Source: RPQJ01 sp963698735
GTDB lineage: Bacteria > Pseudomonadota > Gammaproteobacteria > Steroidobacterales > Steroidobacteraceae
DNA: 64,000 bases
Assembly: GCA_963698735.1 (NCBI GenBank)
Contig: CAVOSA010000021.1
Coordinates: forward strand, 62,001-126,000
Reading direction: 5' to 3'
In this document: positions 15,029 through 24,092 of the stretch, piece by piece
Layout of the letters: each line of letters opens with the position of its first letter
Position numbering within the stretch: position 1 is the stretch's first letter
Made by a program: the position numbers and the translations under genes
The notes under the pieces: generated by a model
Databases searched by the model: none
Told to the model about the DNA's origin: nothing
What the model saw: the letters and a program-made list of their open reading frames with translations, nothing else

Positions 15029-16915
15029 TCAGTGCTCCAGGCCGTCGTTGTATTTCAGGTCACCTTTCGCACCGAGCAGCTCCGGCGTGGCCGTCGTTGC
15101 AGGCAGCATCCGGCTTCGATCCAGCACGCGATCCAGTTCGGCCAGCGCGTCGCCGCCCCTCGCCGGGGCGCCCTTGCCGAGCACAAAGTCGGCCAACTCG
15201 CTCCGCGTCACGTCGACGTGACGAGCGCCCCGGGACGCGACCGGGGAGATCACGAGTACACTGTTGCGCAATTCGACCTGCCTGATCTGCGGATCGCCCT
15301 CGGCTGCGATAGTGAAGACGAGACGCTGGCCCTCGGCCTTGCGCGGATCGACGAGGTAGCGGACGAACTGCAGGTTCTGGTCGAGGGAGGCGCGCGCCAA
15401 CTGGTCAGCGCGCGGCGTATTCAGGAACGTCCGGATCGCATCCAGCGTGACCGGCTGCCCCTGCATCAGAAGCTTACCCTCCATCTGCAGCGCCTCCGTG
15501 ATGTAGAAGCCCCGCGCGTTGGCGGAGTCAGTGCGCTGGCCGAGGGCGCGGGCGGCCGTCGCGCGTGTCTTTTGGGCCGCCGCATCGGCGGGGTCCAGCG
15601 TCAGCAGCATCGAGGTGAGCTTGAGCCCCCAGCGCCAGCCGGCGAACCCGCCGTCGGCGACCGCCTGCGTGGCCATCTTCTGCACCGCGGCGCGGCCGCC
15701 CATCGCCTGCACCGTGCGTTCCGCTTCTTCCCGGACCGACAGCGGATTGATCTGGTAGACGTCGCCGTCGAACCAGCCGAGATTGCCGTTATAGACCTGC
15801 CGAACGTGACTCTCGACCTGCCCGTACGCCTCGCGCCCTTCGCGCAGGCGGCGCGGCATGTACAGCGTCTCGGCCGCCTCCCGGGGGCCGAGGCCGCTGG
15901 CGATCAGGCGCAGCGTCTGGTCGTGAATGATCTGCACCGAGTCGACGGAGCGCTCGACCGCCTCCCGCACGGCCTTCTCACCCTTGTGCGTCGGCCCGTG
16001 GATGTCCAGCAGGATCTCCGCGTTCTTGGACTCGACCCAGCGGGCGTCATTGACCAGGATCTCGGGATTTCGATACGTGCCGCCGCGCAGCGTGTAGATG
16101 TTGAAGATGGTGTCGATCACCAGGAAGTTGGTCACGAGCAGGCGCCGCTGCGGGAAATAGAACGCGACGCTGTCCGTCGTGTCCGTGCGAGCTGGCGCGA
16201 CCTGGACCGGCTCGCCGGCGATCACGACGTCAACGACCTTGCCGTCCGGGAAGAGCTTCGTCGGCGGTTGGTAGCTCGACACGGCCAGGAACTTCTCTGG
16301 CGTGAAACTCATCGCGTTCGGGAATGCGTCGGGACCCGTCGTGGGGTGAAAGACGCCAAACTGCGCGATCGCCCGCGACTGGGTGACGCCGCCCAGGACG
16401 TTGACCCCGCCGGAGGCACTGCGGTTGCGGTCCAGGTATTCATGTCCCCAGATCTCCGTGCCGTCGTCGAGCCACGCACCGGTGCCGTCGGCGTAGTGCC
16501 AGTGCGTGAGCAGGATCGCGGCCACCTTGATCTTGTGGCCGAGCGTCTGCTCGAGCGTCTCGCGCATTTCGGCCGCGGCGCGGGTGGAATCGCCGGTGTC
16601 GACGATGATCCATCCGTTCGGCGCTTCGATGGCGAAGCTGTGCGCGATGCCCCAGCCTCTCAGTGCATAGACGCCCGCGGCGACCTGCTCGGCGACTTTC
16701 GAATCCGTAATGCCCATTCGCGCGTTGGCGGTGAGCGCCGTGTCGGTCGTGATGACTCCGTTAGGACCGGTGACCGTCTCCATGGTCAGCGAGCGGCTGC
16801 TCCAGGATGCCGCCGGTTGTGCGGTGGCGCGTTCCGTCGATTGGGCGCGGGCGCCGAGCGACGGTGCCAATGCAGTTAATGCACAGGCCAGGATCAAGAG
16901 AATACGGTTGGTCAT
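15029..16915 (-). CDS. Alkylsulfatase-family metallo-beta-lactamase-fold protein with an altered metal site
   Basis: 628 residues; the ATG at 16915 follows AAGGA and starts a signal peptide (ILLILACALTALAPSLGARA). The N-terminal half is a metallo-beta-lactamase fold, the middle a helical dimerisation region (GDVYQINPLS...), and the C-terminus an SCP2-like domain, the layout of SdsA1-type alkylsulfatases. The usual HxHxDH is LTHWHYADGTG, so Asp and His of the second half are Ala and Asp. The Glu-containing ligand segments also look changed (PARTDTTDSVAFYFP; LVTNFLVIDT). It may be a divergent hydrolase or have lost binuclear zinc chemistry. It is divergent from a Crp/Fnr regulator that may control it. 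Confidence 0.75.
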   Translation of the reverse strand: MTNRILLILACALTALAPSLGARAQSTERATAQPAASWSSRSLTMETVTGPNGVITTDTALTANARMGITDSKVAEQVAAGVYALRGWGIAHSFAIEAPNGWIIVDTGDSTRAAAEMRETLEQTLGHKIKVAAILLTHWHYADGTGAWLDDGTEIWGHEYLDRNRSASGGVNVLGGVTQSRAIAQFGVFHPTTGPDAFPNAMSFTPEKFLAVSSYQPPTKLFPDGKVVDVVIAGEPVQVAPARTDTTDSVAFYFPQRRLLVTNFLVIDTIFNIYTLRGGTYRNPEILVNDARWVESKNAEILLDIHGPTHKGEKAVREAVERSVDSVQIIHDQTLRLIASGLGPREAAETLYMPRRLREGREAYGQVESHVRQVYNGNLGWFDGDVYQINPLSVREEAERTVQAMGGRAAVQKMATQAVADGGFAGWRWGLKLTSMLLTLDPADAAAQKTRATAARALGQRTDSANARGFYITEALQMEGKLLMQGQPVTLDAIRTFLNTPRADQLARASLDQNLQFVRYLVDPRKAEGQRLVFTIAAEGDPQIRQVELRNSVLVISPVASRGARHVDVTRSELADFVLGKGAPARGGDALAELDRVLDRSRMLPATTATPELLGAKGDLKYNDGLEH

Positions 16916-17027
16916 GGCTGGTCCTTCGGGGTTCGGTACACGCGGCGCGTCACTGTGCGCTTTCACTGCAGCCAGATACCACGACCCCGGGGTGCACTTT
17001 GCACAAAATGGTACAGTTGCCATCGAT

Positions 17028-17735
17028 ATGGCCAAGTCCAGCGGTGCGACCGTCGAATCCTGCCTCCCGATCCGTGGGTGGTTCGCGGACTGCACGCCGC
17101 GCTTCAAGCGCGAGTTCCTCGCGCTGGGGCGCCCGAAGTTCTACGCAGCCGGCAGCGTGATCTATCAGGCGGACGACGTCGGGCAGGACGTCTTCGGTAT
17201 CAGCTCCGGTGTGGTCACCGTGCAGAGCAAGTTCACCCATCCGGACGCGGTGCTGCTGCACATGCTGCGGCCCGGAGATTGGTTCGGCACCGTGCCAGTG
17301 CTTCTCGAGCGGAGTCGTGTCGTCACCACTGTCGCCAGAACCGACGTGAACCTCCTGCGCGTTCCGGGCGACGAGCTACGGGCACTGCTTCGACGTCGCC
17401 CGGAGTGGTTCGCCGAGCTCGGGCGCGAACCGATCTACACCATCGACCTCGCCATGCAGATCGCTGCCGACCTGCTGATCCGCGATGCCTCGGCGCGTTG
17501 CGCGGCCGTCCTGCTGCGCCTGGCCGGCCGGCGTTCGGCGTCGGCTACGGATGCCGACCTGCCGTCCGAGATTCCGGCTTCGCAAACGGAGCTCGCGATG
17601 CTGGGCAACGTCTCCAGGAATACGTTCAGCCGCGTGGTGCGAGAGTTCTCGAGACGTCGACTCGTGACCCTCGACTACAGGTCGCTGACCGTGAACGACC
17701 CTGCGCGACTGCGTGACATCGCGGATTCCGGCTGA
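17028..17735 (+). CDS. Crp/Fnr family transcriptional regulator
   Basis: 235 residues from the ATG at 17028. The N-terminal half is a cyclic-nucleotide-binding-type beta roll (YAAGSVIYQADDVGQDVFGI; MLRPGDWFGTVPVLLE), then a dimerisation helix (YTIDLAMQIAADLL) and a C-terminal winged helix-turn-helix (ASQTELAMLGNVSRNTFSRV, then VTLDYRSLTV). The phosphate-binding Arg-Ser pair of CRP is not evident, so the effector may differ from cAMP, and no Fe-S cysteine cluster of the Fnr type is seen. It diverges from the alkylsulfatase-like gene over 112 bp and may regulate it. Confidence 0.85.
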   Translation: MAKSSGATVESCLPIRGWFADCTPRFKREFLALGRPKFYAAGSVIYQADDVGQDVFGISSGVVTVQSKFTHPDAVLLHMLRPGDWFGTVPVLLERSRVVTTVARTDVNLLRVPGDELRALLRRRPEWFAELGREPIYTIDLAMQIAADLLIRDASARCAAVLLRLAGRRSASATDADLPSEIPASQTELAMLGNVSRNTFSRVVREFSRRRLVTLDYRSLTVNDPARLRDIADSG

Positions 17736-18094
17736 GAACGCGCCGGGATTCTCGAGCAGCGACTGCAGTTGGCACGCCCCTCGTACGACTGCTTGTGGCC
17801 GACTTTACGCGTACACAAGTGCCCGCTTTCCCTCGGCCCCCGGCAACGACCGAAATCCAGTTCCCGATTGCGGACGCTGCACGGTGAAAAACGACCCAAC
17901 GCCGACCCTCTGGGGCTGCTCCACTGGGTTAGGGCGCGGCCGGAAGATGCGAGCACCCTTCGGTCGCGGGGCCAGGTCCGAACTCCGTTTTTGTGCCAGG
18001 AATAGTCCTACAGGTGCCGACTGGCAGCGGCATTTCTGCTTGGCAGCCATCAGATTTCATCTGGCGCAGCGGTTTTCACGCCACGACTTCACCT
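17736..18094. other. Non-coding stretch upstream of repeat copy B
   Basis: About 360 bp after the Crp/Fnr stop. Short frames on both strands lack family motifs and plausible starts. It borders repeat copy B, as the non-coding stretch at 12164-12708 borders copy A, but I could not align the two spacers with confidence. Confidence 0.45.
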
Positions 18095-18225
18095 GCGCCG
18101 TGCAATGTTTTCGGCGCGCCGAAGACGAGCCCAGGCGCCGCGTATCAGGCGGTCGATCCAGTCGTTCTTCCCGAGCGCGTGTCTGCCTTTCCGCGCTCGG
18201 GAAGAACGACTGGATCGGCCGCCAG
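18095..18225 (+). repeat. Dispersed palindromic repeat, copy B (two hairpins)
   Basis: 131 bp, opposite orientation to copy A. It starts GCGCCGTGCAAT, holds a small hairpin around TTTTCGGCGCGCCGAAGA, and a large hairpin with 31-bp arms at 18148-18178 and 18193-18223 (30 of 31 pairs). The loop 18179-18192 reads GTGTCTGCCTTTCC, as in copy A. It lies just beyond the broken 3' end of ttcA. Confidence 0.8.
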
Positions 18226-18302
18226 GGGCTGCCCCTCTGGCTCTCTCCGGCCACAGCGCAAAACCAACCGGCGCAATGAAGGCGACAAGAAAAGCCGCAG
18301 CG

Positions 18303-19245
18303 CTACACCTCTTCCCAGGGCTCACGCCCCGCTGCAATCGGCGTCGCAGCTGCATCGGCGCCATCGACACCTGCAGGTCGAAGCCCGCTGCAGGTCGGCT
18401 GACCGCCGCGACGCGGCGAGCTTCGAGGCCGGCGAAATCGAACGCCTGCGGGTCCGCCAGGTGCGACGGTCGACACGTTGCAGAGCGACGAGAAAATTGC
18501 TTCCGTGCGCCCGGGGAACTCGCGCTCCCAGTCGGCCAGCATTTTCTTCACCGTCACGCGCTGCAACTGGTCCTGCGACCCGCACAGCGTGCACGGAATG
18601 ATCGGAAACGCCGCGCGCCCGCGAGTAGCGCTCGATCTCACGCTCCGGCACATAGGCCATCGGCCGGATCACGATGTGCCGGCCGTCCTCCGAGAGCAGC
18701 TTGGGCGGCATCGCCTTCATGCGCCCGCCGAAGAACATGTTCAGGAACATCGTTTCGACGATGTCGTCGCGATGATGGCCCAGCGCCACCTTGGTGATGC
18801 CGTTCTCCGACGCGTACCGGTACAGCGCGCCGCGGCGCAGCCGCGAGCACAGGCCGCACATCGTCCGGCCTTCCGGGATCACGCGTTTCACGACGCGGTA
18901 CGTGTCCTGCTCGATGACGTGGAACGGCACGCCGAGCGCGGTCAGGTATTCGGGCAGCACGTGCTCCGGGAAGCCGGGCTGCTTCTGGTCGAGGTTCACC
19001 GCGACGAGGTCGAAGCGCACGGGAGCGCTCCGCTGCAGCGAGAGCAGGATGTCGAGCAGCGTGTACGAATCCTTGCCGCCCGAAAGACAGACCATGACGC
19101 GATCGCCGTCCTCGATCATGCGGAAGTCTTCGATGGCCTTGCCGACCAGGCTGCGCAACCGCGCCTGCAGGCGCTTGAAGGTCGAGGACGAGGTGGCCGG
19201 CCGGGCGCGTGACGACGCCGGTGGGGGAACGATCACGGCGCTCAT
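18303..19245 (-). pseudogene. ttcA: tRNA 2-thiocytidine biosynthesis protein TtcA, frameshifted
   Basis: TtcA thiolates C32 of some tRNAs. From the ATG at 19245 the N-terminal two-thirds are normal: the PP-loop CLSGGKDSYTLLDIL, the CGLCSRLRRG iron-sulfur cysteines, and ALGHHRDDIVETMFLNMFF. After YVPEREIERYSRAR, near 18611-18618, the expected FPIIPCTLCGSQDQLQR is one base out of frame. Near 18464 a second break moves the final LADPQAFDF into the third frame. The first +1 frame stops at 18303; the fully corrected frame runs on without a stop into repeat copy B. The second CxxC pair is therefore lost from the encoded protein. It follows the M32 peptidase gene by 1 bp. Confidence 0.8.
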
Positions 19246-19246
19246 G

Positions 19247-20806
19247 TCAGTTCGCCGTCTCCGCGGCTGGCTGCCCGCTCGCTGACGCCTGCTCTTCCGG
19301 ACCGGGGGCTTCCCGCTCGAGATACTTCGCTTCCGCATAGCGCAGCCAGGGCGCCGCGGACAGGGTCTTGCCCGTCGCATCCTTGATCAGTTCCTGCGCG
19401 CCGACGCTCGCGCCAAGGCCGTGCACGTTCTGCCGCAGCCACTCGAACAGGCCGCCGAACCGGCCCGCGGCGATCTCCGCGTCGAAGTGCTCGCTATCGG
19501 TACGCAGGGTCTCGTAAATCTGCGCGGCAATGAACGAGCCGAGCGCGTACGAGGGGAAATAGCCGAACTGCCCGAGCGCCCAGTGCGGATCCTGCAGGCA
19601 GCCATCGGTGTCGCTCGACGGCCGCAAGCCGAGCCGCCGATCGAAGCCCGCACGCCAGGCCTCCGGCAGATCCCGCACGGGCATCGTGCCCTCGAAGATC
19701 TGCTTTTCCAGGTCGTAGCGCAGCATGATGTGCACGGGGTACGTGAGTTCGTCGGCGTCGGCGCGGATGGCACTGCGCCGCACGCGAATCAGCGTGCGAT
19801 AGAGGTTCTCGACCTCCCACGCCGGCCCGTTGCAGCCGAAATGCTTCTCCAGCAGCGGACGCAGCCAGGTAAGGAACGGGCGGCTGCGGCCGATGATCAT
19901 CTCGAGCAGCAGCGACTGGCTTTCCTCGAGCGCCATGCCGCGGTCCCGCCCGACGGGCTGGTCGCGCCACGCCTCGGGCAGGCCCAGGTCGTACATCGCC
20001 TGGCCGGTTTCGTGCAGCACGCCCATGAGCCCGTGGAACGGCTCGTTGACGTCGTAACGGGTCGCGATGCGCACGTCGCCCCAGACGCCTTCGGTGAACG
20101 CGCGGCTGCTCTCGTCGAGCCGGCCGCGGTCGAACGGGAAGCCGATGACGCGCATCACTTCGAGCGCGAGCGAACGCTGCTTCGACACACCGACCTTCCC
20201 GACGATCGGCAGCGGCGGACGCTCGGCCTGCAACTCGATCGCTTCGCGGATCAGGTTTGGCAGGCGGCGGATCACGACCTTGAACAGCTGGTCGATGTCC
20301 TTGCTCAGGAAGCCGGGGCTGAACCCGTCGATGAGCGCGTCATAAGGTGCGAGCCCCAGCGACTGCGAGAGCACCTGCGCCTTGTCTCGCGTCAGCGCCA
20401 CGACCTCCTCGAGGTGCGGTGCGAACAGCGCGAAATTGTCTTCCTGCCGCGCTTCGAGCCAGCGCACTTCCGCGTGCGACGTGGCCCGTGCCAGGCGCGT
20501 GATCAGCAACAGCGGCGTGGCGATGGCGTGATCGCGCTCGCGCCGCATCTCGCGCAGGTTGGCGAGCTGCCAGTCTTCGAGCTGCGACTGGTTGGCCTGT
20601 GCGCGGTCGATGAGCCGCGAGACCTTCGGCGACGTGAGCAGCGCGTGGCATTCGGAATCGAGCACGGCGAGCTGCTCGCCGCGGACGTCGGCGCTGCCAC
20701 GCGGCATCATGACCGCCGAATCCCAGCGCAGCAGGCTGACCGCGCCGCGGAAAGCGTGCAGCCGGCGGAATTCCTGCTCGAGTTGCTGGTAAGGACTTTG
20801 TGCCAT
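19247..20806 (-). CDS. M32 carboxypeptidase (carboxypeptidase Taq family) with HETGQ motif
   Basis: 519 residues from the ATG at 20806. The family layout is clear: YQQLEQEFRRLHAFRG at the N-terminus, RIATRYDVNEPFHGLMGVLHE before the zinc site, ALEESQSLLLEMIIGRS with the third ligand Glu, and YPVHIMLRYDLEKQIFEG further on. M32 enzymes normally have HEXXH; here residues 265-269 read His-Glu-Thr-Gly-Gln, so the second zinc His is Gln (codon CAG). Either this subfamily uses a different ligand or activity is reduced. The enzyme is a cytosolic metallocarboxypeptidase. It lies immediately upstream of ttcA and downstream of the RND pump in position. Confidence 0.85.
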   Translation of the reverse strand: MAQSPYQQLEQEFRRLHAFRGAVSLLRWDSAVMMPRGSADVRGEQLAVLDSECHALLTSPKVSRLIDRAQANQSQLEDWQLANLREMRRERDHAIATPLLLITRLARATSHAEVRWLEARQEDNFALFAPHLEEVVALTRDKAQVLSQSLGLAPYDALIDGFSPGFLSKDIDQLFKVVIRRLPNLIREAIELQAERPPLPIVGKVGVSKQRSLALEVMRVIGFPFDRGRLDESSRAFTEGVWGDVRIATRYDVNEPFHGLMGVLHETGQAMYDLGLPEAWRDQPVGRDRGMALEESQSLLLEMIIGRSRPFLTWLRPLLEKHFGCNGPAWEVENLYRTLIRVRRSAIRADADELTYPVHIMLRYDLEKQIFEGTMPVRDLPEAWRAGFDRRLGLRPSSDTDGCLQDPHWALGQFGYFPSYALGSFIAAQIYETLRTDSEHFDAEIAAGRFGGLFEWLRQNVHGLGASVGAQELIKDATGKTLSAAPWLRYAEAKYLEREAPGPEEQASASGQPAAETAN

Positions 20807-20829
20807 GGCCGGTCGCGGACGTTCCCGCA

Positions 20830-20851
20830 CTCTCCCGCAGGTGCAGGAGAG
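20830..20851. repeat. CTCTCCC-type short palindrome
   Basis: CTCTCCCGCA-GG-TGCAGGAGAG, 10-bp arms with one mismatch, upstream of the M32 gene. It belongs to the same small palindrome type seen at 47448, 47483 and 52875. Confidence 0.5.
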
Positions 20852-20954
20852 GCCGCGCAGCGCGCGGTGAAAGTTGCCCCGGGGTCGGGCAAGGATTGTA
20901 GCAAGCCCCTGCGCCAGTGGCGGCCCGACCCGGCCGGGCGCCATTTTTTACATA

Positions 20955-23900
20955 TTACTCAGCGGGTTGCGTGCCTTCCGCCGGACGGCCAGGAGCGAAC
21001 TTCTGGCGCATCTGCTCGAGCCGGTGCGCCACCTCTCCAGGAGAACCAGTGTTGCGGGCGACCAGCGCATAGACGGCCGGGACGACGACCAGGGTCATCA
21101 GCACCGAGATCACGACGCCATAGAAGACTACTACGCCAATTGCCTGAAGTGACCCGGCGCCGGCGCCCGCCGCCAGCATCAGCGGCAGCGCGCCGAACGC
21201 GGTGCAGAAGCTGGTCATGAGCACGGGGCGCAGCCGGATCGCCGCGGCCTCGATCACGGCCTCGGTGTATTCCAGGCCGCGGTCACGCAGCTGGTTGGCG
21301 AACTCGACGATCAGGATGCCGTTCTTCGCCGCGAGTCCCACCAGCATGATCGCCGCGATCTGGCTGTAGACGTTGATCGACATACCGTACATCCAGAGCC
21401 CGACGAGCGCGCCGATGACGGCGAGCGGCACCGTGGTAATGATGATGAATGGGTGCAGGAAGCTCTCGAAAAGCGCCGCCAGCACCAGGAACACGACCAC
21501 CAGCGTGAGCACGAACATCCAGTAGAGCTGCGTGCCCGACTGCTTGAACTCGCGCGAGGGGCCGTCGAACGCAAGTTTGATGGACGGTGGAATCTCTTTC
21601 TCGACGACACCCTCGACGTAACGCAGCGCGTCGCCGAGCGCGTAGCCTGGCGTAAGCGCGGCACTCACCGTAATCGAACGCAGCCGGTCGAAGCGGTTCA
21701 GGCGGGTCGGACCCGCGAGCTCGGTGAGCTGCACCAGGTTCGAGAGCGGCACGAGCTCGCCGGTGCGGTCGGAACGCACATAGAGGTTGTCGAGGTCGGT
21801 GGGTGTAGCGCGATCTTCGGCGCGACCCTGCAGGATCACGTTGTACTCGCGGTCGCGGTCGATGAACGTCGTGACGATGCGTGAGCCGAGCACGGTCTCC
21901 AGCGTGCGCGACACCGTCTGCAGCGAGATGCCGAGGTCGGCCGCGCGATCACGGTCAACGGCAACGCGCAGCTGCGGTTTGCGCTCCTCGTAATTCGACT
22001 GGATGTTGGTCAGGCCCGGATTGTCGCCCATGCGCTGCATCAGCAGGTCGCGCCACTGGGTGAGGTCGGAATACTCCGTGCCCTGCAGCACGACCTGCAC
22101 CGGCGCGCCGCCGCCGCCGAAGCCGCCCGGCACCGTCACGAAACCGCGCACGCCCGGAATCTGGCTGAGCGGTCCGCGCAGCGAATGCGCGATCTGGTCC
22201 GCCGTACGTTCGCGCTCACCCCAGGGTGCCAGCAGCAGGAAGCCGCGCGCCTCGTTGACCTGGCTGCCGGCGCCACCGAAGCCACCCGGCACCCGCGCGC
22301 TGACGCGCACGACGTCACCGGTCTCGATCTCCTTCGCGGCCATGGCTTCGAGCAGCCGGACGTGTCGGTCCATGTACTCGAGCGACGAGCCTTCCGGCCC
22401 GTTCATGCCGATGAAGACGAAGCCGCGGTCCTCGACCGGCGCCAGTTCGCTCGGCAGGGCCTTGAGCAGCACTGCCGCCAGCGCCGTGGCCGCGATCGTT
22501 CCACCAATCACGAGCCACGGCCGACGCATCGCGCGGCGCAGGCCGCGGTCGTACCACTCCGCAAGCCGCTGGAAGAAGGCGTCGACGGCGACGGCCATGC
22601 GCGAGCGGTGCGCGCCGCCCGCGAAGAGCTTGGACGTCATCATCGGCGTGAGCGTCAGCGCGATGAGCGAGGAAAACGCGACGGCCGCGGCGATAGTGAA
22701 GCCGAATTCGCGGAACAGCTTGCCGACGTTGCCCTGCAGGAACGACATGGGCAGGAACACCGCGACCAGCACCATCGTGGTCGCCACCACGGCAAAGCCG
22801 ATCTCGCGCGCGCCGTCGACAGACGCGATCAGGGCGGGTTCGCCGTTTTCCATGCGCCGGTAGATGTTCTCCAGCACGACGATCGCGTCGTCCACGACAA
22901 GTCCGATGGCCAGGACGAGTCCGAGCAGCGTCAGCGTATTGATCGAGAACCCGAGCGCGGCCATGACGATGAACGCGGCGATGATCGACACCGGGATCGT
23001 TACGGCCGGCACCAGCGTGGCGCGCAGGTTGCCGAGGAACAGGTAGATCACCGCGATCACGAGGATCATCGCGATCACGAGCGCCCGGACCACCTCGAGC
23101 ATCGAGGACTCGATGTAGACGGACCGGTCGAGGTTGACCTCCAGCCGGGTGCCCTGCGGCAGGTCGGGAATGATCCGGGCCTGCTCCGCGCGCACGGCCC
23201 TGGCGACCTCGAGCGTGTTCGCCTTGGAGATCTGCTCGATGCCGATGCTGATACCGGGGATACCGTTGGTGCGCGAGATAGTGCGCTCATTCTCCGCGGC
23301 GAGCCGGACGTCGGCGACCTCGCCCAGACGCACCAGGTAACCGCCCGCACCGCGACCGATCACGAGTTCGCGGAATTCCTGCTCGGTGTTGAGACCGGTC
23401 TCCGTGCGCAGCGTAAGTTCGCGCTGCGAGGATTCGAGCCGGCCCGCCGGCAGCTGCACGTTTTCGCGGCGCAGCGAGGCCTCGACGTCGGCGACCGTGA
23501 GCTGGCGCGCAGCCAGTGCCTCGCGGTCGATCCAGACGCGCATGGCATAGCGCCGTGCGCCGCTCATGCGGACGCGCGCGACGCCGGGCAGCACGCTGAA
23601 GCGGTCCACGAGCTCGCGCTCGGCGTAATCGGTAAGTTCGAGCACGTTCATCGTGTCGCTGGACAGCGACAACCAGATGACCGGATCGGAACCGAAATCG
23701 ACCTTGCCCACCTCGGGCGGTTCCGCTTCGGGCGGCAGGTTGCCCACGACACGCGCGACACGATCGCGCACGTCGTTCGCGGCTTCGTCGACCGAGCGGC
23801 CCGGGTCGAATTCGATGTTGATGCTCGACCGCCCTTCGGTGCTCTGCGACGTGATCTTGGTGATGCCCTCGAGGCCCGCCACGCGCTCCTCGATCACCTG

Positions 23901-24092
23901 CGTGATCTTGGTCTCGACGACGTCGGCCGACGCGCCGAGGTAATTGGTGTCGATCGAGACGATGGCCGCTTCGACGTCCGGCAATTCGCGCACGGCCAGG
24001 CGTGAGGCCGCCAGCAGTCCGAGGATCACCAGCATCAGGCTGATGACCGCGGCGAACACCGGGCGCTTGACCGAGACTTCGGAAATCTTCAT
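20955..24092 (-). CDS. RND efflux pump, inner-membrane permease (HAE-1/AcrB-like)
   Basis: 1045 residues, the usual length. It begins MKISEVSVKRPVFAAVISLML (TM1), has two large periplasmic loops, and twelve predicted membrane helices. TM4 carries GLVLAIGLVVDDAIVVLENI, the proton-relay Asp pair of HAE-1 drug exporters, so it should be a proton-driven multidrug pump rather than a metal exporter. The partner adaptor is encoded immediately upstream with an ATGA overlap (24089-24092). No outer-membrane TolC-like channel is in the window, so it probably uses one encoded elsewhere. Confidence 0.93.
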   Translation of the reverse strand: MKISEVSVKRPVFAAVISLMLVILGLLAASRLAVRELPDVEAAIVSIDTNYLGASADVVETKITQVIEERVAGLEGITKITSQSTEGRSSINIEFDPGRSVDEAANDVRDRVARVVGNLPPEAEPPEVGKVDFGSDPVIWLSLSSDTMNVLELTDYAERELVDRFSVLPGVARVRMSGARRYAMRVWIDREALAARQLTVADVEASLRRENVQLPAGRLESSQRELTLRTETGLNTEQEFRELVIGRGAGGYLVRLGEVADVRLAAENERTISRTNGIPGISIGIEQISKANTLEVARAVRAEQARIIPDLPQGTRLEVNLDRSVYIESSMLEVVRALVIAMILVIAVIYLFLGNLRATLVPAVTIPVSIIAAFIVMAALGFSINTLTLLGLVLAIGLVVDDAIVVLENIYRRMENGEPALIASVDGAREIGFAVVATTMVLVAVFLPMSFLQGNVGKLFREFGFTIAAAVAFSSLIALTLTPMMTSKLFAGGAHRSRMAVAVDAFFQRLAEWYDRGLRRAMRRPWLVIGGTIAATALAAVLLKALPSELAPVEDRGFVFIGMNGPEGSSLEYMDRHVRLLEAMAAKEIETGDVVRVSARVPGGFGGAGSQVNEARGFLLLAPWGERERTADQIAHSLRGPLSQIPGVRGFVTVPGGFGGGGAPVQVVLQGTEYSDLTQWRDLLMQRMGDNPGLTNIQSNYEERKPQLRVAVDRDRAADLGISLQTVSRTLETVLGSRIVTTFIDRDREYNVILQGRAEDRATPTDLDNLYVRSDRTGELVPLSNLVQLTELAGPTRLNRFDRLRSITVSAALTPGYALGDALRYVEGVVEKEIPPSIKLAFDGPSREFKQSGTQLYWMFVLTLVVVFLVLAALFESFLHPFIIITTVPLAVIGALVGLWMYGMSINVYSQIAAIMLVGLAAKNGILIVEFANQLRDRGLEYTEAVIEAAAIRLRPVLMTSFCTAFGALPLMLAAGAGAGSLQAIGVVVFYGVVISVLMTLVVVPAVYALVARNTGSPGEVAHRLEQMRQKFAPGRPAEGTQPAE

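Noticed and set aside
17736..18302. Possible prophage or insertion sequence around repeat copy B
   Set aside because: No transposase, integrase or phage gene is visible, and no flanking target duplication could be identified; only the structured repeat and degraded DNA are present.
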